From Nitrosomonadales bacterium (GTDB lineage Bacteria; Pseudomonadota; Gammaproteobacteria; Burkholderiales; Gallionellaceae): a DNA stretch of 55,656 bases. The stretch spans positions 1-55,656 of the forward strand of contig JAHFQY010000013.1 in assembly GCA_023259065.1 (NCBI GenBank), in the 5' to 3' direction. Shown in pieces: positions 1 through 8,937 of the stretch; position 1 is the first letter of the stretch, and every line of letters begins with the position of its first letter. Position numbers and translations under genes: made by a program. The notes under the pieces were generated by a model that saw only the letters and a program-made list of their open reading frames with translations, searched no databases and was not told where the DNA came from.

Positions 1-29
1 AGATCAATGCCAATACGGGTAATATCCAT
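1..29 (-). mobile_element. IS110-family transposase, N-terminal fragment at window edge
   Basis: The minus strand opens with an ATG at 29 and encodes M-D-I-T-R-I-G-I-D-L before leaving the window. This start, with an Asp in a short beta strand (xxIGIDLA), is the usual N-terminus of IS110-type transposases, whose first catalytic Asp lies here. A strong AGGAGG ribosome site (38-43 on the other strand) sits at good spacing. Only ten residues are visible, so the family call is recognition of a pattern, not proof. IS110 elements lack terminal repeats and carry a guide (bridge) RNA in a non-coding end; the bases to the right of 29 could be part of that end. Confidence 0.55.
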
Positions 30-134
30 TTCACACCTCCTCCTTTTGACTGATTGGTTGGACTTTCAGTCTGGCACATTACGATGCCGTTTAGGTGGGA
101 GGTGTCCATTCCATTGCCCTCACTTAGCCATGCA

Positions 135-602
135 ATGACAGTCAGCACTGACCCATCCGCCTTTCTGCTTCGCCATGTCGGGATACTGCGCGCCAGCTTC
201 CATCACTGGACCGGCAAATCACTGCTGGACGATAACCTTGATGACGCAAGCGCGCTGATTGCCCTGGCCGGTGCGCCGTTTTCCCTTGTCTCGCATGGCA
301 TTGGGGCTGAGCCGGTGTTCAATTACGCCAACCAACTGGCGCTGCAGCTGTTTGAAATGAGCTGGGAGGAGTTCACTGCACTACCCTCGCGCTTGTCCGC
401 CGAGGCGCCCAATCAGGCGGAAAGAGCCAGGCTGCTGGAGGAGGTGACACGCCAGGGCTATATCGACAACTACTGCGGCATACGCATCGCCAAATCAGGC
501 CGGCGCTTTATGATCAGGGATGCAACGATCTGGAATTTGCTGACGCCGGAGGGGGAGTATTACGGGCAGGCGGCGCTGATACGCCAGTGGGAGATGCTAT
601 AG
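135..602 (+). CDS. MEKHLA-domain (PAS-like) protein
   Basis: A 155-residue protein, nearly all of it one MEKHLA domain, a PAS-like sensory fold also found at the C-terminus of plant HD-ZIP III factors. Visible family features are W-T-G-(K/R)-x-L-L near residue 25, the central VFNYAN-QLALQLFEMSWEE segment and the C-terminal G-x-Y-x-GQAAL-I-x-x-W. Bacterial stand-alone members are small cytoplasmic proteins of unknown ligand. The ATG at 135 fits the family's usual N-terminus better than the in-frame ATG at 84 or TTG at 54; no clear ribosome site is seen. It lies next to an IS110-type end and a long palindrome, so transcription from either side is uncertain. Confidence 0.7.
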   Translation: MTVSTDPSAFLLRHVGILRASFHHWTGKSLLDDNLDDASALIALAGAPFSLVSHGIGAEPVFNYANQLALQLFEMSWEEFTALPSRLSAEAPNQAERARLLEEVTRQGYIDNYCGIRIAKSGRRFMIRDATIWNLLTPEGEYYGQAALIRQWEML

Positions 603-603
603 T

Positions 604-783
604 GGGAGCGCCGACGTCCTCGTCGGCTTCTTGATTAAGAAAACACCGAATAAGTTTCAATCGTCGTTCCCGCGAAGGCGGGAACCCAGTTCAATCAAGC
701 AAGTGGATACCCGCCTTCGCGGGTATGACGACTTGTTCTCGGTGTACCCTTGATGCAAAGCCGACGAGGACATCGGCGCTCCA
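604..783. repeat. Long nested imperfect inverted repeat (about 80-bp arms)
   Basis: The left arm begins GGAGCGCCGACGTCCTCGTC, continues through an ACACCGAATAAG block and a CCCGCGAAGGCGGG hairpin, and ends near 697. The reverse complement of the right arm (783 back to about 698) reads the same blocks in the same order: GGAGCGCCGATGTCCTCGTC, ACACCGAGAACAAG, CCCGCGAAGGCGGG. The whole gap between the MEKHLA gene and the GGDEF/EAL gene is therefore one imperfect palindrome with a small hairpin inside each arm. It could fold as a cruciform or RNA hairpin and act as a terminator for both converging genes. Alternatively it is a REP/MITE-like element. Confidence 0.75.
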
Positions 784-787
784 GTTG

Positions 788-3001
788 TTATTGTTCGCTC
801 ATCCTGAGTTCGGGCGAAGGAGCGGCGATATGGTTGCCCTGGGCAAAATCAACGCCCAGCTCGCGCAGCAGGGTGATGCTCTTTTCATCGATCACGCATT
901 TGGCAATGGTGTGCATCTTCATCTCGGCGGCGATTTCCACGATGGCGCGCACGGTGACCCGGGCAATATTGTCCACGCTGACAGGCTCGATCAGCGTGCT
1001 GTCTATCTTCAGGAAATGCACCGGAAACTGCTTGATGTAATTGAACGAGCTGAAGCCCGATCCGAAATCGTCTATGGCAAAGCGGAAGCCGCGCTGCGTC
1101 AGCTCGGCAACGACGGGCTGCAATTTCTCCATGTTGCGCGCAATGTAGAGTTCGGACAGTTCAAAAATAAACTGGCTGGGTGCAACCTTGTGCGTGCTGA
1201 CAATCTCATCCAGGAATTCGGGAATGTGCTCCTGGGCAAAGAACTGCTCGGACAGGTTGATGGAAAACACCATGCGCGGATTCTGCAGTGCTGCCAGCAA
1301 CATGGCCACCTTCCTGATTACCTGGCGATCAAATTGGGCCATCAGCCCGAAACGCTCGGCCGCCGGCATGAACGCGCCCGGGCTAATCACCTGCTGTGCC
1401 GCATCGGGCAAACGCAGCAGCACCTCGTGAATATTCTCGTGCTGCCCCTGCAGCCCGATCAGGGGCTGGTAATAAAGAATCTCCAGCTGCTTGAGCAGGA
1501 CATCCTGCAAGCGCTCGTGCCAGCCTGTGCCGGACTCTTCGTCGCTATCCTGGGTGTCGCGGGTGAAGGTGCTGAAACAGTTGCGTCCGCGCGCCTTGGA
1601 TTGATGCACGGCGCTATCCGCTTCTTTCAGGTATTCATGCGCTGTGCGGCTGCCGTCGTCAATAACGGTAATGCCGATGCTGAAATGAATCTTGAGCGCG
1701 TCGCCGCCCTCGTAAAAAATGAAATCGCGCATCAGCAGGATGAATGATTCGGCGATTCCCTTCGCCGCATTGAGATCCGCGTTATAGGCCAGCAGGGTGA
1801 ACTCGTCACCGCCAAAGCGGGCGACCAGATCATGGTCGCGCATGCGCTGGGTGAGCAGGTTGGCGATCTGGATCAGCAGGCGGTCGCCGGCGGCGTGGCC
1901 GTAGGTGTCGTTGATGTATTTGAAGCGGTCCAGGTCAAAGAAGAACAGTGCGGCGCTGGGGCCGCCGCGCGCAATGCGGCTCACTTCCTGCTCCAGCCGT
2001 TCCACAAAATATTTGCGGTTCACCAGCCCGGTAAGGCTGTCGTGATTGGCCATGCGGCGCAGGGTTTCATCGCGTTCCTTCAGCGCGCCTATGGTGGTGT
2101 TCAGTGCCATGCCGATGCGCGCAATCTCCCTGTCGCCGCTACTGCTCACGGTGACATCGGTCTCGCCGTTGGCCAGGCGCGTGAGCGGCTCCTCCAGATC
2201 GGAGAGGGGGCGCAGCGCCCAGCGCACCATGATGCGCGCAACAAATGTTGCGACCAGCATGGTCAGCGCGATGAACATGCTGGCATAAATCAGGCTACGG
2301 TTCAGATCCATCGATATCGTGCTGTAGTCCAGCACAATGTCGATAAAGCCTATGGTCTCCACCTTCTCCTTGGATTTCTTGTCCAGGCTGTAGTCGATCA
2401 TGCCGTCGCTGGCGATCGATTTGATCCAGATCGGCGCGCTGATGCGCATCTGCGAATTGCTGCCCTTTTCAAAGCGCAGGGTTTTGCGTTCAACATCCAC
2501 CTGGCCCAGCTGTTCGATGATAGCGGCAGATAGCGGGGAGAATTCTTTTACAGGCCCGCTCTTACGGGTGTATTCGGCGACAACCTCTGTACCGGTGTCA
2601 TCCAGATAGCGCGCCTGCGCAATCTCGGGGAAGTTGCGCAAATAGGTAATGGCTTCCGCCAGGCGGGCGGGGTCATTCGTGGCATAAATGGGAATGCCCA
2701 GCTCATCCAGCTTGGCTATCCAGCCCTCGCCCTGGTGGCGCACACTGTTTTCGATAACCAGGTTGGTGGCAAGCCACAGCGCGGCAATCACCAGCACATA
2801 GATGACAAAGGCCCACACCAGCTGCAGCAACAGGATGCGGTTGGCCAGGCTTTTCGGTGCGTTGCGGTTGAAGCGGTCGATGGCCGCCTGTGGAAGCAGC
2901 CGCCAAACAATGCGGGCAAGCAGGGTGCGCAAACGCAGCCATAGCGCCCCAGCGCCACGCCACAAGCGCTTGCCTGGCGCATCGTCAGGGGGCGTTTGCA
3001 T
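788..3001 (-). CDS. Membrane GGDEF-EAL protein with HAMP and degenerate EAL domain
   Basis: A 737-residue membrane protein of cyclic-di-GMP signalling. Transmembrane segments at about 55-83 and 238-260 enclose a periplasmic sensor of about 150 residues. A HAMP linker (260-312), a GGDEF domain (about 315-475) and an EAL domain (about 500-735) follow. The diguanylate cyclase signature is intact (RFGGDEF, 395-401). The EAL domain is altered: EAL reads E526-V-L, and the usual A-E-G-V-E reads A-K701-C-V, which removes one metal-site acid, while D644-D645, K665 and Q721 remain. It may therefore be an active cyclase with a weak or binding-only EAL domain, LapD-fashion. The ATG at 3001 was chosen because earlier starts would lie deep in the upstream lipoprotein gene, which it overlaps by 17 bases. 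Confidence 0.85.
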   Translation of the reverse strand: MQTPPDDAPGKRLWRGAGALWLRLRTLLARIVWRLLPQAAIDRFNRNAPKSLANRILLLQLVWAFVIYVLVIAALWLATNLVIENSVRHQGEGWIAKLDELGIPIYATNDPARLAEAITYLRNFPEIAQARYLDDTGTEVVAEYTRKSGPVKEFSPLSAAIIEQLGQVDVERKTLRFEKGSNSQMRISAPIWIKSIASDGMIDYSLDKKSKEKVETIGFIDIVLDYSTISMDLNRSLIYASMFIALTMLVATFVARIMVRWALRPLSDLEEPLTRLANGETDVTVSSSGDREIARIGMALNTTIGALKERDETLRRMANHDSLTGLVNRKYFVERLEQEVSRIARGGPSAALFFFDLDRFKYINDTYGHAAGDRLLIQIANLLTQRMRDHDLVARFGGDEFTLLAYNADLNAAKGIAESFILLMRDFIFYEGGDALKIHFSIGITVIDDGSRTAHEYLKEADSAVHQSKARGRNCFSTFTRDTQDSDEESGTGWHERLQDVLLKQLEILYYQPLIGLQGQHENIHEVLLRLPDAAQQVISPGAFMPAAERFGLMAQFDRQVIRKVAMLLAALQNPRMVFSINLSEQFFAQEHIPEFLDEIVSTHKVAPSQFIFELSELYIARNMEKLQPVVAELTQRGFRFAIDDFGSGFSSFNYIKQFPVHFLKIDSTLIEPVSVDNIARVTVRAIVEIAAEMKMHTIAKCVIDEKSITLLRELGVDFAQGNHIAAPSPELRMSEQ

Positions 3002-3941
3002 ATTTCTTGAGTACCCCGGGTATGGCCAGATCCAGGCGTTGTGCCATGACTGCATTGATGCGCAGGTTGAATTTATCCGGGTAAACAATATCCGGCCCGG
3101 GCATGGCATCGGCATTCTGCGCCTGTTCCAGCCGCTCCAGCACCTGCTGTGCAATGTCCTGCGGGTCGGTGGTGACGCTGAACAGGCCGCCCAGCTTGAG
3201 CAGCTCATCGTTGAATACGGCGACCTGTTTGCTGTTGCGCACGCTGAATGTCATCACGTCGCGCAACACCAGCCCGCTGAGTACGCGGTTGTCCGGCAGC
3301 AGCCAGTAGCCCTGCACCTTGCCTGCCATCTGCTTGTGCGCGTACAGATATTCCTTGTCGGAATTGACCACCACGTGATGCAGGTTGATGCCGTGATTCC
3401 TGGCCTCGGCCTTTGCGGTTTGCATCAGGTCGTCAAAGCCGGGGCCGCTGATCACGCCGATATCGGTGATCCTGGGTGATAGTGCGCGCCAGGTGATGAA
3501 AGTCTTGCGCAGCGATGGCGTCATGCTGACACCCTTGTGCCTTGTCGACAGCAAGGCGTAATCCTGATAATTGAACACCTGGCAAAACACCACCTGCCGG
3601 TTGCCCAGGCGCTTGGCGGCAACCGAGGCATTCAGCCCGATGCTGACAATCTGCTTGTGCTCGTCATTGCTATAGGCGCCAACCATTTTCAGGTCGTCCA
3701 CCTGGTGTCCGCTCAGGTAGCGAATACTGCCGCGCTTGCCCAGTTGCCTGGCCAGTGCATTGGCTACGTCGCTGTAGGCCGGAGTATCCTCGCTGACCAG
3801 TACGACAACCTGCATGGCCGGCTTGACCGGTGCGGGAGCGGGCGTTTCGGGGGCGGCAACTTCCTTCTGCACGGGCTGGGCGCAGCCGTGCAGGGCAAGC
3901 AATACAAGGACAATCAAGAAAACACGACTATGCATAAGCAT
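2985..3941 (-). CDS. ABC-type substrate-binding-like lipoprotein
   Basis: A 318-residue exported protein with a signal peptide ending in a lipobox (L-A-L-H-G-C), then a Pro/Ala-rich linker and two Rossmann-like lobes of the ABC_sub_bind type. No ABC ATPase or permease gene is nearby. Instead it lies between a LOG-type gene and the GGDEF/EAL gene and overlaps the latter, so it probably acts as a periplasmic sensor or ligand-binding partner for that enzyme's periplasmic domain (inference). The ATG at 3941 has an AAAGG ribosome site eight bases upstream; the ATG at 3935 is an alternative. It starts 10 bases after the LOG stop, consistent with a three-gene operon. Confidence 0.7.
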   Translation of the reverse strand: MLMHSRVFLIVLVLLALHGCAQPVQKEVAAPETPAPAPVKPAMQVVVLVSEDTPAYSDVANALARQLGKRGSIRYLSGHQVDDLKMVGAYSNDEHKQIVSIGLNASVAAKRLGNRQVVFCQVFNYQDYALLSTRHKGVSMTPSLRKTFITWRALSPRITDIGVISGPGFDDLMQTAKAEARNHGINLHHVVVNSDKEYLYAHKQMAGKVQGYWLLPDNRVLSGLVLRDVMTFSVRNSKQVAVFNDELLKLGGLFSVTTDPQDIAQQVLERLEQAQNADAMPGPDIVYPDKFNLRINAVMAQRLDLAIPGVLKKYANAP

Positions 3942-3951
3942 CGGAAAGCCT

Positions 3952-4668
3952 TTACAGGTTGAGCTGCATTTCGCGCTCGGCTTCGGAGGGCTCGAAGCCA
4001 CGTGTCTCATAATGCTTGAAGATAGCATCCACGACTTCCCTGGGCTCGTCTATGACCTGGATCAAGTCCATATCCTCAGGGCTGATCATTTGCTCCTGCA
4101 GCAATGACTCGCGGAACCATGTTACCAACCCGCCCCAGAACTTGCTGCCCACCAGGATGATGGGCATGCGGCGGGTCTTGCCGGTCTGCACCAGAGTGAG
4201 CGCTTCCATTACCTCGTCCATGGTGCCAAAGCCGCCGGGCATGACCACATAGGCGCTGGCGAATTTCACGAACATCACCTTGCGCGTAAAAAAGTGCTGA
4301 AAGGACTGGCTCACATTCTGGTAGGGGTTGTTGTGCTGCTCGTGCGGCAGCTGGATGTTCAGGCCCACGCTGGGCGACTTGCCATAGAACGCGCCCTTGT
4401 TGGCGGCTTCCATAATGCCGGGGCCGCCACCGGAAATGACCGAGAATCCGGCATCGGACAACAGGCGCGCAATCTCCTCGGTGAGCTTGTAATAAGGGTG
4501 GTCATGCGGGGTGCGCGCGCTGCCAAAGATGCTGACTGCCGGCTGGATATCGCCCAGACGTTGGGTCGCCGCAACGAACTCTGACATAATGCCGAATACA
4601 CGCCATGCCTCTTTCGAATGCGATAAATCCGGTATTTGCGCACGAGGCAAATTGGACTGACTGTTCAT
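3952..4668 (-). CDS. LOG-family nucleotide phosphoribohydrolase (TIGR00730)
   Basis: A 238-residue Rossmann-fold protein of the LOG / lysine-decarboxylase-like family, whose members cleave the N-glycosidic bond of nucleoside 5'-monophosphates, including cytokinin ribotides. The signature P-G-G-F-G-T-M-D-E is intact, and an S-G-G-G-P-G-I-M-E-A motif in the N-terminal half supplies the nucleotide-binding loop. It is cytoplasmic and heads the minus-strand operon with the lipoprotein and GGDEF/EAL genes. It is divergent from polA, with only 18 bases between the two start codons, so the two promoters must overlap the coding ends. Confidence 0.88.
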   Translation of the reverse strand: MNSQSNLPRAQIPDLSHSKEAWRVFGIMSEFVAATQRLGDIQPAVSIFGSARTPHDHPYYKLTEEIARLLSDAGFSVISGGGPGIMEAANKGAFYGKSPSVGLNIQLPHEQHNNPYQNVSQSFQHFFTRKVMFVKFASAYVVMPGGFGTMDEVMEALTLVQTGKTRRMPIILVGSKFWGGLVTWFRESLLQEQMISPEDMDLIQVIDEPREVVDAIFKHYETRGFEPSEAEREMQLNL

Positions 4669-4686
4669 CTCAATTCCTTAACAAAA

Positions 4687-7440
4687 ATGAAAACGAGTAA
4701 TACGAGTTTCGCTAAAACACTGCTGCTAGTAGACGGTTCATCTTACCTGTATCGCGCCTTCCACGCGATGCCCGATTTGCGCAGCCCCACCGGCGAGCCC
4801 ACCGGCGCCATTCAGGGCGTGCTCAACATGCTGCGCAAGCTGCGTGCCGATTACCCCTCGGATTATAGCGCCTGCGTATTTGACGCCAAGGGCAAAACCT
4901 TCCGCGACGAGTGGTATCCCGAGTACAAGGCAAACCGCCCCTCCATGCCGCCCGAGCTGGCCGCACAGATCGAGCCGCTGCACCAGGCCGTGGCCGCGCT
5001 GGGCTGGAACATCCTGATGGTGGATGGGGTGGAGGCGGATGACGTGATCGGCACCCTGGCGCAGCAGACCGCGCAGGGCGGCGGGCGCTGCATCATCTCC
5101 ACCGGCGACAAGGACCTTACCCAGCTGGTAAACAGCCAGGTCACCCTGATCAACACCATGAGCAATGAAACGCTGGATGAAGCCGGTGTGCAGGCTAAAT
5201 TCGGCGTGCCTCCCGAGCGCATCGTGGATTACCTGACTCTGGTGGGCGACAGCGTGGACAACGTGCCCGGCGTCACCAAATGCGGCCCCAAGACTGCGGT
5301 GAAATGGCTTGCCCAATACAGCACGCTGGATAATCTGATGGTGCATGCCGCTGAAGTGAGCGGTGTGGTGGGTGACAATCTGCGCGCCGCGCTGGACTGG
5401 CTGCCGCAGGCGCGCCGCCTGCTCACGGTGAAATGCGACGTTGCGTTGGAGCAGCAATTTGACCAGCTTGCAGCGCCGCCGCAGGACAAGGAGAAGCTGA
5501 TCGCCCTGTTCAAGAGTTTTGGCTTCAGAAGCTGGCTGCGCGAAGTTGAGGGTAACGGCCAGACTATGGCCGCAGCCCCGGCGCAAGGTGATCTGCTGGC
5601 TAGCGCACCGGCGACAGTTGCTGTTGATCCTGTAGTCTCTAGTGGAAACTACGAAGCCATCCTCACCGATGCCGAGCTCGATGTCTGGCTGCACAAGATC
5701 ATGCAGGCCAGGCTGGTCAGTCTCGATACCGAAACCACCGGCCTCGACGGCATGACCGCGCAACTGGTGGGTATCTCCTTCGCCATTGAAACGGGTCACG
5801 CGGCCTACCTGCCGCTGGCCCACCACTACGCAGGCGCACCGGATCAGCTCAAGCGCGAGCACGCACTGCACAAACTCAAGCCCTGGCTGGAAAGCGCGCA
5901 ACACAAGAAGCTGGGGCAGAACCTCAAGTACGACCAGCACATCTTCGCCAACCACGGCATCGCGCTGCGCGGCATCGCCGAAGATACCCTGTTGCAATCC
6001 TATGTGCTGGAATCGCACCGGCCGCACGACCTGGAAAACATGGTGCTGCGCCACCTCGGGCTGAAAACCATTCCCTATGCGGATCTGGTCGGCAAGGGCG
6101 CCAAGCAGATCGGCTTTGATCAGGTTGATGTGGAAACGGCGACAAAGTATGCAGCCGAAGACGCCGACATCACCCTGCGCTTGCACCAGCACTTCGCCCC
6201 GCAGCTGCACGGCAAACTGGAGGAGGTGTATCGCAACATCGAGCTGCCGGCACGCGAAGTGCTGTTCAAGATGGAGCGCAACGGCGTGCTGATCGACAGC
6301 GCCATGCTGGCGCGGCAGAGCCACGAGCTGGGCGAGAAGCTGGTAGCACTGGAAGCGCAGGCCTATGAGGCCGCCGGCCAGCCGTTCAACCTCAGCTCAC
6401 CCAAGCAGCTGCAGGAAATCCTGTTCGACAAGCTCGGCCTGCCGGTGAAGAAAAAAACCGCCACCGGCGCGCGCTCCACCGACGAGGAAGTGCTGCAGGA
6501 GCTGGCGCTGGATTACCCCCTGCCCAAGCTGCTGCTGGAATATCGCGGCATGGCGAAATTGAAATCCACCTACACCGACAAGCTGCCGCAGATGATCAAC
6601 CCGCACACCGGCCGCGTGCACACCAGCTACTCGCAGGCGGTGGCGGTGACCGGCCGCCTCGCCTCCAGCGACCCCAACCTGCAGAACATCCCGGTGCGCA
6701 GCGCCGAAGGCCGGCGCATCCGCGAGGCGTTTATTGCCGATGCCGGCAGCAGCATCGTCTCCGCCGACTATTCGCAAATCGAGCTGCGCATCATGGCGCA
6801 TCTCTCCGGCGACGCGGGACTGCTGCATGCCTTCGCCCATGGCCACGACGTGCACCGTGCCACTGCCGCAGAAATTTTTGCCGTTGCGCCGGATGCAGTC
6901 AGCAGCGAGCAGCGCCGCTACGCTAAGGTGATCAACTTCGGTTTGATCTACGGCATGTCTGCATTTGGACTTGCCAGCCAGCTCAACATCGAGCGCAGCG
7001 CCGCCCAGGCCTATATCGAACGCTACTTTGCGCGCTACCCCGGCGTGAAGCAGTACATGGACAGCACGCGCGAGCAGGCCAAGGCGCAGGGCTATGTCGA
7101 GACAGTGTTCGGTAGAAGACTGTGGCTGCCCGAAATCAACGGCGGCAACGGCCCGCGCCGCCAGGCCGCCGAACGCGCCGCCATCAACGCCCCCATGCAG
7201 GGCACCGCCGCCGACCTGATCAAGCTTGCCATGGTCGCGGTGCAGAATTGGCTGGAACAAGAAAGCATGAAAACGCGCCTCATCATGCAGGTGCACGACG
7301 AACTGGTGCTGGAAGTGCCCGAACACGAATTGGCAAAGGTTAAGGAAAGTTTACCCGGCCTGATGTGTAATGTGGCGCAACTGAAGGTGCCGCTGGAAGT
7401 GGGCTTGGGTGTGGGGACGAACTGGGAAGCGGCGCATTAA
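4687..7440 (+). CDS. polA: DNA polymerase I
   Basis: A 917-residue three-domain enzyme of normal family length, which fills gaps and removes primers in replication and repair. Residues 1 to about 300 form the 5'-3' flap nuclease (LLLVDGSSYLYRAFHA, STGDKDLTQL, GDSVDNVPGV). The proofreading domain is intact, with DTETTGLD at D347. The polymerase domain carries motif A (DYSQIELR, D694), the finger helix (RRYAKVINFGLIYG) and motif C (VHDELV, H870-D871). The ATG at 4687 places the conserved LLLVDGSSYLYRAFHA 12 residues in; the upstream in-frame ATG at 4636 would overlap the divergent gene. Confidence 0.97.
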   Translation: MKTSNTSFAKTLLLVDGSSYLYRAFHAMPDLRSPTGEPTGAIQGVLNMLRKLRADYPSDYSACVFDAKGKTFRDEWYPEYKANRPSMPPELAAQIEPLHQAVAALGWNILMVDGVEADDVIGTLAQQTAQGGGRCIISTGDKDLTQLVNSQVTLINTMSNETLDEAGVQAKFGVPPERIVDYLTLVGDSVDNVPGVTKCGPKTAVKWLAQYSTLDNLMVHAAEVSGVVGDNLRAALDWLPQARRLLTVKCDVALEQQFDQLAAPPQDKEKLIALFKSFGFRSWLREVEGNGQTMAAAPAQGDLLASAPATVAVDPVVSSGNYEAILTDAELDVWLHKIMQARLVSLDTETTGLDGMTAQLVGISFAIETGHAAYLPLAHHYAGAPDQLKREHALHKLKPWLESAQHKKLGQNLKYDQHIFANHGIALRGIAEDTLLQSYVLESHRPHDLENMVLRHLGLKTIPYADLVGKGAKQIGFDQVDVETATKYAAEDADITLRLHQHFAPQLHGKLEEVYRNIELPAREVLFKMERNGVLIDSAMLARQSHELGEKLVALEAQAYEAAGQPFNLSSPKQLQEILFDKLGLPVKKKTATGARSTDEEVLQELALDYPLPKLLLEYRGMAKLKSTYTDKLPQMINPHTGRVHTSYSQAVAVTGRLASSDPNLQNIPVRSAEGRRIREAFIADAGSSIVSADYSQIELRIMAHLSGDAGLLHAFAHGHDVHRATAAEIFAVAPDAVSSEQRRYAKVINFGLIYGMSAFGLASQLNIERSAAQAYIERYFARYPGVKQYMDSTREQAKAQGYVETVFGRRLWLPEINGGNGPRRQAAERAAINAPMQGTAADLIKLAMVAVQNWLEQESMKTRLIMQVHDELVLEVPEHELAKVKESLPGLMCNVAQLKVPLEVGLGVGTNWEAAH

Positions 7441-7507
7441 AAATACAGTCCAGCTTGAACTTGGCAAATATTAGGGGAGAAAGATTGGTACTCAGATGAG
7501 AATATGC

Positions 7508-7531
7508 AGAGATAGCCACCGGCTTATCTCT
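7508..7531. terminator. Short inverted repeat between converging polA and Fic genes
   Basis: AGAGATAGCC and GGCTTATCTCT form an imperfect stem with a three-base loop, lying between the two converging genes and overlapping the last codons of the Fic gene. No U-tract is obvious on either strand, so if it terminates transcription it is weak. Confidence 0.35.
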
Positions 7532-8693
7532 CCAGCACATCGATTACCTCCCGGGCAATGAATATACGATTTCTCTGCTGTTTTACCGGCTGCACAATAA
7601 TGCCCAATTCCTCAAATCTGGACAAAGCTGAATTGGCGGCAGGAAATGAAACCCCGAGTGATTCCTTCACCTGATTCGCAGTTAGAACCGGGCTCCCGAT
7701 CAGCAGCTCAGGGAGCCGGTATGCCGCAGAATCAGAACGCAGCCCGAGACTGGCAACCTGCATTCTCCAGCCCTCCAGAATGGAAAGCAGCGCTTGTGCT
7801 GTCTTCATTGATTCCTGCACCGCAACCTCAATGCCCGTCGCAAAGAATCTCACCCAGTCACTCCATTTTTCCTGCAACTGCACATTGGCCAAGCCGTCGT
7901 AATATTCCTGCTGATTGCTCTTCAGAAATCCGGCGAGATAAACCGGAGGGTATCCCTCTGCTGCAAGCATCAACGGCAGTAAAATTCGGCCTACCCGCCC
8001 GTTGCCGTCAATAAATGGATGTATCGTTTCAAACTGTGCATGCGCAATCGCCATGCGAATGACGATGGGCACCTCAAATTGATCAGCTTCGCCGGGCGTA
8101 TAGTGCAATAACTCTTCGAGATCGTTCATGCACGTCTGCACATTGTCGGCAGGAGGCGGCACAAAGCGAGCCTGATTGATTTTGAAACCACCTATCCAGT
8201 TTTGTTTATCCCTGTAGACGCCGGGCGTGCCTTTGAAATCTTTTACTCCTGCCATCAAATGCAAATGCAAGGCCTTGATCAATTCGCACGTTAGCGCCTT
8301 TGCGCCCCCCAGATGCCTGACCTGTTCAAGGCCGTAGTCGAGCGCTTTGACATAGTTCAACGTAACCAGCACATCAGGCGGCAAGCCCTCGCCGCTGCCT
8401 GTCGCCTCGTAGGCAAACAAATCGTTCACGTCGGAATGCGTGCCTTCAATCTGGCTGCTGCGAACTGCCTCGCGGCGATCCAATGTGCGGCTCACCATAC
8501 CCGGATTGGGAAGTTTGGCGGTCAACGCCTTGAGCGCGCCTAATGCCTCGTGTGCACGGGCCACTTCATTCTGAATTCCAGGCAGGGGAATCCAGCGCGG
8601 TGTAGGTGGCGGAACCAGCGCAAAAGCACCGGGGTGCTCGGCTACCGGCACCAGCAATTTCTGCCGTGCTCGGCACAAATCAGATTTCTTCAT
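7524..8693 (-). CDS. Fic-domain protein (AMPylation type, class II)
   Basis: A 389-residue Fic/DOC protein. The catalytic loop is intact, HPFIDGNGRVGR at 225-236, so it should transfer AMP or another phosphate-containing group to a target hydroxyl. The Fic_N region carries the self-inhibiting helix S-S-Q-I-E83-G84, which places it in class II, where the inhibitory Glu is on the same chain. The C-terminal 80 residues resemble a winged helix (LTANQVKESLGVSFPAANSALSRFEELGII), common in stand-alone Fic proteins and suggesting DNA binding or autoregulation. No antitoxin gene adjoins it, consistent with internal inhibition. An AAAGG ribosome site lies about 13 bases upstream. Confidence 0.9.
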   Translation of the reverse strand: MKKSDLCRARQKLLVPVAEHPGAFALVPPPTPRWIPLPGIQNEVARAHEALGALKALTAKLPNPGMVSRTLDRREAVRSSQIEGTHSDVNDLFAYEATGSGEGLPPDVLVTLNYVKALDYGLEQVRHLGGAKALTCELIKALHLHLMAGVKDFKGTPGVYRDKQNWIGGFKINQARFVPPPADNVQTCMNDLEELLHYTPGEADQFEVPIVIRMAIAHAQFETIHPFIDGNGRVGRILLPLMLAAEGYPPVYLAGFLKSNQQEYYDGLANVQLQEKWSDWVRFFATGIEVAVQESMKTAQALLSILEGWRMQVASLGLRSDSAAYRLPELLIGSPVLTANQVKESLGVSFPAANSALSRFEELGIIVQPVKQQRNRIFIAREVIDVLER

Positions 8694-8937
8694 GCTGGAA
8701 ACAGCCTTTAACAGGAATTGCGGTTATTAAAGGTTATATATTTATCTGTTAATATGCAAGCAGCTTGTTCAAGGGTAAATAATTGCAAAATTACCCACCG
8801 CGCATCAAGCGAACCCACCCCCATCGGCTTGGGCTGCGGCGCGTAAGCGAGGTTGCGCTTTACAACACACAGCCTATCGTTAATGCTATGCCTGCCTTGT
8901 CCATAACGAAGGCAACCAGGTTTAAGGAACAGCGCTT
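8694..8937. other. Intergenic region, divergent promoters
   Basis: 244 bases between the divergent Fic gene and the 8938 gene. The left part (8720-8790) is AT-rich and likely holds the Fic promoter. The right part has ordinary composition and carries an AAGGAAC stretch 8 to 14 bases before the 8938 start. No convincing operator, repeat or RNA gene was seen. Confidence 0.4.

Noticed and set aside
725-3479. Long rightward frames opposite the GGDEF/EAL and lipoprotein genes
   Set aside because: They are antisense shadows of recognised domains and show no family motifs or ribosome sites.
4738-7326. Long leftward frames opposite polA (up to 528 residues)
   Set aside because: Produced by the GC-rich third positions of polA; polA motifs on the plus strand are unambiguous.
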